Made by a program: the position numbers and the translations under genes
Shown: positions 57,017-64,000 of the stretch, piece after piece
How the letters are laid out: every line of letters begins with the position of its first letter
How positions within the stretch are numbered: position 1 is the first letter of the stretch
Assembly: GCF_012275515.1 (NCBI RefSeq)
Contig: NZ_JAAZQL010000002.1
Coordinates: 372,001 to 436,000, forward strand
DNA length: 64,000 nucleotides
Source of the DNA: Novosphingobium sp. SG707
GTDB taxonomy: Bacteria > Pseudomonadota > Alphaproteobacteria > Sphingomonadales > Sphingomonadaceae
Direction of reading: 5' to 3'
Notes under the pieces: generated by a model
What the model was told of the DNA's origin: nothing
The model's database searches: none
Seen by the model: the letters and a program-made list of their open reading frames with translations, nothing else

Positions 57017-58033
57017 TTACGCCAGCACGCGCACGATCAGCACCGCCATGGCAAACAGCACCATCAGGCACAGAATTGCGCTGGCGCTGACCCGCAGCCC
57101 GGCGCGGGCCACCAGCGCCAGATCGACGCTGAGGCCCAGCCCCGCCATGGCCAGCACGGTCAGCAACAGGCTGGCATGATGGGCGGCATCGCACAGCGCG
57201 GGCGGGATCATTCCGGCCGTATGCGCGACGGCCAGCGCCAGAAAGCCAAGGATAAACAGCGGGAAGGAGCGCCCCTTGGCCACGCCGCGTCCGCCCCCGC
57301 CGCGATGGACCAGCGAGAGCACCGCGACCACCGGCCCCAGCATCAGCACGCGCACCAGCTTGACCAGCGCGCCCACCTGCACCGCAATCGGCCCCAGCGG
57401 ATGGGCGGCGGCCAGCACCTGCGGCACGGCATAGACCGTCAGCCCCGCCAGCATCCCCCCGCGCACCGCATCGAGATGCAAGGCCCCCGCCAGCACAGGC
57501 ACGATCAGCACCACCGCAATGCCCAGCACTGCGGTAAAGCCGATGGAGGCGGCTACATCATCGCCATCGGCATCAATGGCGGGGGCAACAGCGGCGATGG
57601 CCGAATTGCCGCAAATCGCATTGCCGCAGGCCACCAGCAGCGCCATTCGCCCGCTTAGCCCCAGCCAGCGGCCAAGGGCATATCCCAGCGCGATGGTCAG
57701 CGCGATCAGCGCGACAATCGCGGCTACCAGCCCTGCGCCCATGCCCGCCAGCGCGCCAAGGCTGACCGTGGCGCCCATCAGCGCGACGGCCCATTCCATC
57801 ACCGGCTTGGCGGCAAAGGTGATACCCCGCGTACAGGCATCGGGCACCGGCCTGAGGCTGCGCGCGCAGGCGCCCAGCAGGATTGCCAGCACCAGCGCAT
57901 CGAGCCAGACCTTGCCCAGCAGCGCAAGCTGGACCTGTTCAAGAGCGAAAGCGGCAAGGGCGATGGCCGAGGCAAAGGCAAGGCCGGGGAGGAGAGATCG
58001 TATGGGCATGGGCGGCTTTTGCGCCCGCGCCAT
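57017..58033 (-). CDS. YeiH/UPF0324 family membrane protein, putative exporter
   Basis: This 338-residue inner-membrane protein with about ten hydrophobic segments carries the family hallmark ACGNAICGNSAIAAVAPAIDAD near residue 134, plus SIGFTAVLGIAVVLIVP and PLGPIAVQVGALVKLVRVLML. The family is annotated as putative sulfate exporters, on weak evidence. It is divergent from a CysB/YeiE-like LysR gene across 51 bases, the same pairing as yeiE-yeiH in enterobacteria. The start may be the ATG at 58033 or the one eight codons later; neither has a good binding site. Confidence 0.88.
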   Translation of the reverse strand: MARAQKPPMPIRSLLPGLAFASAIALAAFALEQVQLALLGKVWLDALVLAILLGACARSLRPVPDACTRGITFAAKPVMEWAVALMGATVSLGALAGMGAGLVAAIVALIALTIALGYALGRWLGLSGRMALLVACGNAICGNSAIAAVAPAIDADGDDVAASIGFTAVLGIAVVLIVPVLAGALHLDAVRGGMLAGLTVYAVPQVLAAAHPLGPIAVQVGALVKLVRVLMLGPVVAVLSLVHRGGGGRGVAKGRSFPLFILGFLALAVAHTAGMIPPALCDAAHHASLLLTVLAMAGLGLSVDLALVARAGLRVSASAILCLMVLFAMAVLIVRVLA

Positions 58034-58059
58034 TCAATGATCCAATCAATTGAATTTGT

Positions 58060-58077
58060 ATTTATGATAGAGTAAAT
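58060..58077. promoter_or_regulatory. LysR-type box between yeiH-like and LysR genes
   Basis: ATTTA and TAAAT form an inverted repeat with an 8-base spacer and satisfy T-N11-A, in the 51-base divergent intergenic region. It is the natural place for the adjacent LysR protein to control both genes. Confidence 0.45.
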
Positions 58078-58084
58078 CTATTAA

Positions 58085-58963
58085 ATGACTCTCGAACAAC
58101 TCCGCATCTTTGTCGCCGTCGCGCAAAGCCTGAACATGACGCGCGCGGCGCAGGAGCTCAACCTGACCCAGCCCTCGGTCAGCGCCGCGATTGCCGCGCT
58201 GGAGGGGCGGCACGGGCTGCGGCTGTTCGACCGGGTGGGGCGCTCGATCGAATTGTCCGAGGCGGGGCGAGCCTTTCTGCCCGAGGCGCGCGTGGTGCTG
58301 GCGCGGGCGCGCGAGGCGGCGCAGGCGCTCGACGATCTGGCCGGATTGCGGCGGGGCACCCTGCGTATCGCGGCCAGCCAGACCGTAGCGACCTATTGGC
58401 TGCCCGCGCGCATGGCCCGGTTTGCCGCGCGTCATCCGGGCATCACGCTCGACCTTGCCCTTGGCAACACGCAGGAAAGCGCCGAGGCTGTGCTGGCGGG
58501 CGAGGCCGATCTGGCCTTTGTCGAGGGCGAGGCGGGTGCGGATCTGCTCCGGGTGCAGCCGGTGGGCGAGGACCGGCTGGGCCTCTATGCGCGGATCGAT
58601 CATCCGCTGGCGGGGCGGGCGCTGGACCGCGATGCCCTGCGCGCGGCGGTCTGGGTGCTGCGCGAACAGGGGTCGGGCACGCGCGCGCATCTGGGGCTGG
58701 CCCTGGCGCAGGCGGGGCTGGATTGGGGCGATCTGGATATTCGGCTCGAACTGCCCGCCAATGGCGCGGTGCTCGAAGCCTTGGAGGCGGGCGATCTGAT
58801 CACGGCGGTGTCGGAATATGCGGCGGCTTCGCGCGTGGCGGCGGGGCGGGTGGTGCGGCTCGACTGGCCCTTTGCCCCGCGCCGCTTTGCCATGCTGACC
58901 CATCGCGCGCGGCGTTTGAGCGCGGCCGGCGAGGCTTTTGTCGCCTCAATGAAAATCGCGTGA
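58085..58963 (+). CDS. LysR family transcriptional regulator, YeiE/CysB-like
   Basis: This 292-residue regulator has an N-terminal HTH (LRIFVAVAQSLNMTRAAQEL, then TQPSVSAAIAALEGRHG). Its effector domain is of the CbbR/YeiE type (LRRGTLRIAASQTVATYWLPARMARF, then GVAEAV-like loops and DLITAVSEYAAASRVAAG). Its divergent partner is a YeiH-like gene, which such regulators control in other bacteria. The 3' end overlaps the convergent dnaE2 end by 18 bases. Confidence 0.91.
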   Translation: MTLEQLRIFVAVAQSLNMTRAAQELNLTQPSVSAAIAALEGRHGLRLFDRVGRSIELSEAGRAFLPEARVVLARAREAAQALDDLAGLRRGTLRIAASQTVATYWLPARMARFAARHPGITLDLALGNTQESAEAVLAGEADLAFVEGEAGADLLRVQPVGEDRLGLYARIDHPLAGRALDRDALRAAVWVLREQGSGTRAHLGLALAQAGLDWGDLDIRLELPANGAVLEALEAGDLITAVSEYAAASRVAAGRVVRLDWPFAPRRFAMLTHRARRLSAAGEAFVASMKIA

Positions 58964-61900
58964 TTTCGGCAGGATGCGAACATTGCGCGGATGGCGGTGC
59001 GCCGATGGCCGGTGCGTTTCGCCTCCGGACATTCCCGACAGCCCGGCCAACATTGCGGTGCGGTCGATTACTTGGTCGATCATCACATGCACAACGCCCT
59101 CCTTGCTGCGCTGGATCACCCCCTCGATCAGCATCAGCCGCGCGGCCATCACCGCGCTGCGCTGTTTTTCCAGATCGCGCGCCCAGAGCAGCCCGTTGGC
59201 AATGCCGGTTTCATCCTCAATGGTGATGAAAACCGCATTGCCCTTGCCGGGCCGCTGGCGGGTCAGCACCACGCCCGCCACGCGGATCTTGCGCCCATCG
59301 GCCCGATCCAGCGTGTGCGAGCAAGGCGACACGCCCTCCTGTTTGAAAGCATCGCGCAGGAACTGCATCGGATGGCCTTTGAGCGAATAGCGCAAGGTCT
59401 GATAATCGGCTACGATCTCCTCTTGTTTGGGCATTTCGGGCAGGGGAGCATCAGTTTCCCGCCCCAGTTCGGCCGCCCCGGTATGGGCGAAAAGCGGCAA
59501 TTGCGCGGGCGGCTTGCGGCGCACTTCCCACAAACCGCTGCGCCGCGAATGGCCAAGAGATTTCAGCGCATCGGCATCGGCCAGTTTGCGCAAGGCCGCA
59601 GGCGGCAGGGCGGCGCGCCGGGCCAGATCCTCCACCGATTGATAAGGGCCATGATCGCGCCCATCGGCAATCGCATCGGCCCATTCGCGGCGAAACCCGT
59701 CCAGCCGCGAAAAACCCAGCCGCAGCACAAGCCCGCCTTCCTCCAGCGTGCAGTCCCATGCGCTGTGGCTCACATCAATGCGGCGCACCACCACGCTATG
59801 CTCCAGCGCATCGCGGATCAGTTGCGCGGGGGCGTAAAAGCCCATCGGCTGGCTGTTGAGCAGCGCGCAGGTGAAGGCCGCCGGATGCCGACATTTCAGC
59901 CATGAGGACACATAGGCCAGCCAGGCAAAAGCCTGCGCATGGCTTTCGGGAAAGCCGTAGTCGCCAAAGCCTTCGATCTGTTTGAAGCATCTTTCGGCAA
60001 ATTCAGGGTCATAACCGCGCGCCATCATGCCGCCCACCAGCCTTTCCTTATAACGGTCCACCGTGCCCTTGTGGCGAAAGGCGGCCATGGCGCGGCGCAA
60101 TCCGTCGGCTTCGGCCGGGGTGAAGGCAGCCGCCACGATGGCCAGCTTCATGGCCTGTTCCTGAAACAGGGGGACCCCCTCTGTTTTGGCCAACACCTCC
60201 TCCAGTTCCTTTTGAGGATATCCCGGACCCGGGCTGGGCAGGGTCGCTTTTTCCTCCCCCGTGCGGCGGCGCAGATAGGGATGGACCATGCCCCCTTGGA
60301 TGGGACCGGGCCGCACGATCGCCACCTGAATCACCAGATCGTAGAGTTTACGCGGCCTCATGCGCGGCAACATCGCAATCTGCGCCCGGCTTTCGACCTG
60401 AAACGTGCCGATACTGTCGCCTTTTGACAGCATTTGGTACACGCCTGGGTCTTCTAGCGGCACATTGCGCAAGCTGAAATCGCCCAACCCATGCTGGCGC
60501 AGCAGGTCGAAGCTCTTGCGGATACAGGTCAGCATCCCCAGCGCCAGCACATCGACCTTCATCAGGCCCAGCTCTTCAATATCGTCCTTGTCCCATTCGA
60601 TGAAGGTGCGGTCGGGCATCGCGGCATTGTGGATCGGCACCATCTCGTCCAGCCGCCCCTGCGACAGCACGAAGCCGCCGACATGCTGCGAAAGATGGCG
60701 TGGATATTCCAGCAATTGATCGACCAGATTTTTCATTCGCGCGATCACCGGATTGGCCGGGTCAAAGCCCGCCTGCTCGACGCGCGCCTGCGGCACATCG
60801 CCGCCCCAACTGCCCCAGATCGTCGAGGACAGGCGCGCGGTCACATCCTCGCTCATGCCCAGCGCCTTGCCCACCTCGCGGATTGTGCTGCGCGGGCGGT
60901 AATGGATGACGGTGGCGGCGATCCCGGCGCGGTCCCGGCCATAGCGGGCATAGATATATTGCATGACCTCCTCGCGCCGCTCATGTTCAAAATCGACGTC
61001 AATGTCGGGCGGTTCGTCGCGCGCTTCGGACAGAAAGCGCGAGAAAAGCAGTTTCTCGCGCACCGGATCAATCGGCGTGATGCCCAGAAAATAGCAGACC
61101 AGCGAATTGGCCGCGCTGCCGCGCCCCTGACACAGGATGGGGGGATCGAGGCTGCGCGCGTGATGCACGATATCATGCACGGTCAGGAAATAGGGCGCGT
61201 AGTTGCGCGATCGGATGAGGCTAAATTCCTCCTGTAATACAGTGAAATACTTCTTGGGCAGGCCATTGGCGAAGTGGTTTTTGATGCCCCGCATCACCAG
61301 ATGTTCCAGCCAACCCTGCGGCTGCCACCCATCGGGCACCGGCTCATGCGGATATTCATAGTGCAGCTCATCCAGCCTGAACTGCACACGTGAGAGCAGG
61401 TCCATGCTCGCCTCCACCGCCACCGGACAGGCGCGGAACAGACGCGCCATTTCGGCGGGGCTTTTCAGATGGCGCTCGGCATTGATGGCAAGGCGGCGGC
61501 CGGCACTCTGGATCGTCACGCCCTCGCGGATACAGGTGAGGATATCGTGCAGGGGCCGCGCCTGCGGACTGTCGTAAAGCGCGTCATTGCTGGCCAGCAA
61601 AGGCACGCCGGTGGCCGCCGACAAAGCCTGCGCCGCCGCCAGACGCCGCGCATCGGCCCCGCCGCGCAGCATATGCGCGGCCAGCCAGACCGCGCCGGGC
61701 CGCGCCTCCTGCAAGCGTTCGAGCACGCCGCGATCCTGACCTGTCGCGATCAGCAGCAGGTCTTCGGCATGATCGAGCAGATCGGGCAGACGCAGGATGC
61801 AATCGCCCTTTTCCGCCCGCCGATTGCCCAAAGTCAGCAGCCGCGTCAGCCGCCCCCAGCCATGCCGCGTGGCCGGATAGGCGATGATGTCGGGCGTCTC

Positions 61901-62137
61901 ATCGGCAAAGACCAGCCGCGCGCCCACCACCAGTTTCAGCCCGCAACTCTCGCGCCCCAGATCCTTCCACGCCTTATGCGCGCGCACCACGCCCGCCACG
62001 CTGTTGCGGTCGGCGATGCCCAGTCCGGCCATCTCCAGCTTGACGGCCCGCGCCACCATTTCGGCCGGATGCGATGCCCCGCGCAGAAAGCTGTAATTGC
62101 TGGCCGCGATCAACTCGGCAAAAGCAGGCGCGCTCAT
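58946..62137 (-). CDS. dnaE2: Error-prone DNA polymerase DnaE2 (ImuC)
   Basis: DnaE2 is a C-family polymerase that copies past DNA lesions and causes damage-induced mutations together with ImuA and ImuB. The 1063-residue protein has a PHP domain at the start (ELIAASNYSFLRGASHPAEMV), the polymerase aspartates in PPDIDVDFEHERREEV (near residue 377), LCQGRGSAANSLVCYFLGI, and QHVGGFVLSQGRLDEMVPI. It also has LFQEQAMKLAIVAA, helix-hairpin-helix (ALPPAALRKLADADAL) and an OB-fold (RKIRVAGVVLTRQRPGKGNAVFITIEDETG). Length and order match ImuC rather than replicative DnaE1. The start overlaps the imuB stop as ATGA. Confidence 0.95.
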   Translation of the reverse strand: MSAPAFAELIAASNYSFLRGASHPAEMVARAVKLEMAGLGIADRNSVAGVVRAHKAWKDLGRESCGLKLVVGARLVFADETPDIIAYPATRHGWGRLTRLLTLGNRRAEKGDCILRLPDLLDHAEDLLLIATGQDRGVLERLQEARPGAVWLAAHMLRGGADARRLAAAQALSAATGVPLLASNDALYDSPQARPLHDILTCIREGVTIQSAGRRLAINAERHLKSPAEMARLFRACPVAVEASMDLLSRVQFRLDELHYEYPHEPVPDGWQPQGWLEHLVMRGIKNHFANGLPKKYFTVLQEEFSLIRSRNYAPYFLTVHDIVHHARSLDPPILCQGRGSAANSLVCYFLGITPIDPVREKLLFSRFLSEARDEPPDIDVDFEHERREEVMQYIYARYGRDRAGIAATVIHYRPRSTIREVGKALGMSEDVTARLSSTIWGSWGGDVPQARVEQAGFDPANPVIARMKNLVDQLLEYPRHLSQHVGGFVLSQGRLDEMVPIHNAAMPDRTFIEWDKDDIEELGLMKVDVLALGMLTCIRKSFDLLRQHGLGDFSLRNVPLEDPGVYQMLSKGDSIGTFQVESRAQIAMLPRMRPRKLYDLVIQVAIVRPGPIQGGMVHPYLRRRTGEEKATLPSPGPGYPQKELEEVLAKTEGVPLFQEQAMKLAIVAAAFTPAEADGLRRAMAAFRHKGTVDRYKERLVGGMMARGYDPEFAERCFKQIEGFGDYGFPESHAQAFAWLAYVSSWLKCRHPAAFTCALLNSQPMGFYAPAQLIRDALEHSVVVRRIDVSHSAWDCTLEEGGLVLRLGFSRLDGFRREWADAIADGRDHGPYQSVEDLARRAALPPAALRKLADADALKSLGHSRRSGLWEVRRKPPAQLPLFAHTGAAELGRETDAPLPEMPKQEEIVADYQTLRYSLKGHPMQFLRDAFKQEGVSPCSHTLDRADGRKIRVAGVVLTRQRPGKGNAVFITIEDETGIANGLLWARDLEKQRSAVMAARLMLIEGVIQRSKEGVVHVMIDQVIDRTAMLAGLSGMSGGETHRPSAHRHPRNVRILPKSRDFH

Positions 62138-63714
62138 GCGAAAAGCCCATGCATATACCAATGCGGATCGGGCTTTTCCTCATACAAGCCATGGCGGAAA
62201 ATCCAGTAGCGCCGCCCGTGCCGATCCTCGACCCGGTAATAGTCGCGGGTCAATCCGCCCATGCCGGGGATCTCGCCCTCCTTGCGCCGCCACCATTGCG
62301 CGGCGATGCGCTCGGGCCCTTCAAACCGGCTCACCTCATAAAGCGTGCCCCGCCAGCGGAAACGATGGGGCGGGCCGTCGGGCACTTCGGCAATGATATC
62401 AACCTGTTGCGGCGGATCGAACAGGAACAGGGGGCGCAAGGGCGGCTCTCCCTGCGCGGGGGCGGGCCATGCAATCGGCGCGTGATGGCCCGGCGCATGA
62501 TGGATCGCGGCTACGGCATATTGCGCCTGTTCCGGCATATGGCTGTCCTGTGGCACAAGGCGGCGCAGCGCATCCGGCCCCAGCCTCGTGCTCAGCCGGT
62601 CGATCAATTCGGCCAGCGCGGCTTCCTGCTTTTCCTCGCCATCCAGCGCGCTCTGGCTGGCCAACAGCGGTTCGGCCAGAGGCACCAGCAGCGTGATCCG
62701 GTCATAGCCGAAGCCGGGGTCGAGCGGATCGGCCAGCGCCGCGATCCGTTCATCGAACAGGCGCAGCACCAGCGCCGGATCTCGCGTGGGCAGGCCGGTT
62801 TCGATCATCAGCCGATGCCGCGCCCCATCGCTGCGAAACAGGGTGAGGGCAAAGCGCCGCCCGCCCAGATCGCGCTGCGCCATCTCGCCCGCAGCCTGAT
62901 GCATCAGGTCGAGGAAACAGGCCGCGATGGAGGATTGCAGGCCGATGGGCTCGGGAAAACGCCGCTCGAAACGCAGCGGGCGGGGGCGAATTATGGGCGC
63001 AATCGGCGCCTGTTCCTCGCCCAGCAGGCGGCGCAGGGCGGTTACGGCTTCGCCTCCGAAACGCGCGGCGATGGCGGCCATCGAGCGCCCCGCCACATCG
63101 CCTACCGTTTTCAGCCCCGCGCGCGACAGCGCCAGAGCCGCCTCATCCTCCAGCCCCAGCGCGGCAATCGGCAGGGCGCGGATGGCGCCGCCTTCATCGG
63201 CCACCGGCCCCTGGCCATTATGCACCCCATAACGAACCAGAGCCTGTGCCGCCTCGGATGTGGCGGCCATGGCGACCCGCGTGGTCATGCCGATATCGGC
63301 CATCGCATCCTCGACCTGCGCGGCCAGACCTGCCTCGCCGCCGAACAGATGATCGACCCCGGTGCTTTCCATCACCAGCCCATCGGGCGGCGTGACCATC
63401 ACATGGGGCGACCACGCGCCGCAGCGCCGCGCCAGACGCATCAGCCAATGCGCATCGGCCTGTTCATCCATTTCGGCCACGATCAGATCGGGCAAAACCG
63501 CCCGCGCATCGGCCAGCGCCATGCCCACCGCCATGCCCCGATCCCGCGCGGCGCCATTCACCGCGCCCAGCCGCAAGGCCCCGCGCACCTTGGTCACCAT
63601 CGCCAAGGGGGCGTTATGCAGCGTGCCGTTTTCCTGCTCGATCACCAGCCGGTCTGTCGAGAGGAGCGGGAACCACAGCGCCAGATAGCGCTTCACGGAA
63701 TTGGCATTTTTCAC
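62134..63714 (-). CDS. imuB: Y-family polymerase-like mutagenesis protein ImuB
   Basis: ImuB is an inactive relative of Y-family polymerases that recruits DnaE2 to the beta clamp. The 526-residue protein starts with the Y-family strand RYLALWFPLLSTDRLV, where the catalytic aspartate is missing as usual for ImuB. It continues with AVNGAARDRGMAVGMALADARAVLP, GVDHLFGGEAGLAAQ and a helix-hairpin-helix (LPIAALGLEDEAALALSRAGLKTVGDVA). The C-terminal region includes WPAPAQGEPPLRPLFLFDPPQQV and DYYRVEDRHGRRYWIFRHGLYE. The GTG at 63714 follows GGAG at seven bases; this places about 100 bases of overlap with imuA. Confidence 0.93.
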   Translation of the reverse strand: MKNANSVKRYLALWFPLLSTDRLVIEQENGTLHNAPLAMVTKVRGALRLGAVNGAARDRGMAVGMALADARAVLPDLIVAEMDEQADAHWLMRLARRCGAWSPHVMVTPPDGLVMESTGVDHLFGGEAGLAAQVEDAMADIGMTTRVAMAATSEAAQALVRYGVHNGQGPVADEGGAIRALPIAALGLEDEAALALSRAGLKTVGDVAGRSMAAIAARFGGEAVTALRRLLGEEQAPIAPIIRPRPLRFERRFPEPIGLQSSIAACFLDLMHQAAGEMAQRDLGGRRFALTLFRSDGARHRLMIETGLPTRDPALVLRLFDERIAALADPLDPGFGYDRITLLVPLAEPLLASQSALDGEEKQEAALAELIDRLSTRLGPDALRRLVPQDSHMPEQAQYAVAAIHHAPGHHAPIAWPAPAQGEPPLRPLFLFDPPQQVDIIAEVPDGPPHRFRWRGTLYEVSRFEGPERIAAQWWRRKEGEIPGMGGLTRDYYRVEDRHGRRYWIFRHGLYEEKPDPHWYMHGLFA

Positions 63715-64000
63715 GGTCCCACTCCAGCCGCCAGCTCTGGCCCGAGGGGCCGGAGCGTTGGCGCAACAAGGTAATATCGAAACAGGGCGCGCCCGGCGCA
63801 TCGCCCGGCCCGGCCTGTGGCAGGGCGCAGGAGGGCGCGGCGCTTACCTGCCAGCGCGTGCGCGCGGCGCTGGGTGATGGCTCGGCATCCACGCGCAGCA
63901 GCAGCAGGGGCACGCCCGACTGCTCCGCCGCCAGCGCGAACCGGCGGCTCGCCGTCAGATCCAGCTCGCGCATCGTCCCCCAGCTTTCCACCACCACCGC
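63614..64000 (-). CDS. imuA: ImuA, RecA-like mutagenesis protein (C-terminal part, cut by window end)
   Basis: The frame is open to the window edge and shows the C-terminal part of ImuA: SWGTMRELDLTASRRFALAAEQSG, VPLLLLRVDAEPSPSAARTRW, then CFDITLLRQRSGPSGQSWRLEWD. It is the first gene of the imuA-imuB-dnaE2 operon, normally controlled by LexA; the promoter is outside the window. The last 100 bases overlap the start of imuB in another frame. Confidence 0.88.
   Translation of the reverse strand, partial: AVVVESWGTMRELDLTASRRFALAAEQSGVPLLLLRVDAEPSPSAARTRWQVSAAPSCALPQAGPGDAPGAPCFDITLLRQRSGPSGQSWRLEWDREKCQFREALSGAVVPAPLDRPAGDRAGKRHAA

Overview
The window is high-GC DNA from an alphaproteobacterium, most likely a sphingomonad (Novosphingobium/Sphingomonas type). 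This rests on a GcrA cell-cycle regulator, an HspQ-type hemimethylated-DNA binding protein, three large TonB-dependent receptors, an ImuA-ImuB-DnaE2 mutagenesis cassette and frequent ATGA/GTGA start-stop overlaps. It looks chromosomal. No complete prophage, CRISPR array or rRNA was seen. Mobile traces are a decayed phage-type integrase beside a tRNA-Ser gene and a 264-bp MITE-like element.

Layout. 1-4.4 kb holds a partial gene, an unknown polytopic membrane protein, gcrA, an ABC-2 permease, hspQ and tRNA-Ser(CGA). 4.6-16 kb is an accessory catabolic region next to the integrase relic. It encodes a homoprotocatechuate-type extradiol dioxygenase (HpaD), a LysR regulator, two TauD/TfdA-type Fe(II)/2-oxoglutarate dioxygenases, an atypical SDR, a fumarylacetoacetate hydrolase-family enzyme, an MFS metabolite symporter and a TonB receptor. 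Together these look like outer-membrane uptake, inner-membrane import, oxidation, ring opening and hydrolysis of an aromatic or carboxylated substrate. 16-25 kb is a second transport block: a DHA2 exporter, a small HTH-like protein, a TonB receptor, an MFS symporter translationally coupled to a ModA-like lipoprotein, a DctA-like symporter and a LysR regulator. 25.6-35.4 kb has a thioredoxin-like protein, a TPR/TonB-C-like protein, a third TonB receptor divergent from a NarL-type two-component pair, a YVTN beta-propeller protein and a class A acid phosphatase.

35.5-49 kb is a signalling block on the + strand. A hybrid histidine kinase with an ethylene-receptor-like membrane domain overlaps a REC-PAS-GGDEF-EAL protein. 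Then comes a tightly packed chemotaxis-type operon (STAS, CheY, CheA, CheW, MCP, CheW, CheR, CheB) ending in an unrecognised 590-aa protein that appears to carry two degenerate MCP-tip-like segments and a DDALF-repeat tail. No flagellar or pilus genes are in view, so the output of this pathway is unknown.

49-57 kb, on the - strand, is an RND efflux system (OMF, MFP, RND pump) with its own OmpR-type regulator and kinase upstream. 57-59 kb is a YeiH-like membrane protein divergent from a CysB/YeiE-like LysR regulator. 59-64 kb is the SOS mutagenesis cassette imuA-imuB-dnaE2, with imuA running off the window end.

The items most worth a second look are the terminal gene of the chemotaxis operon, the ethylene-receptor-like kinase, the MITE placed exactly at two convergent stop codons, and the ModA-like lipoprotein coupled to an MFS carrier without any ABC partner. 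All family assignments come from reading motifs by eye; no database search was run.
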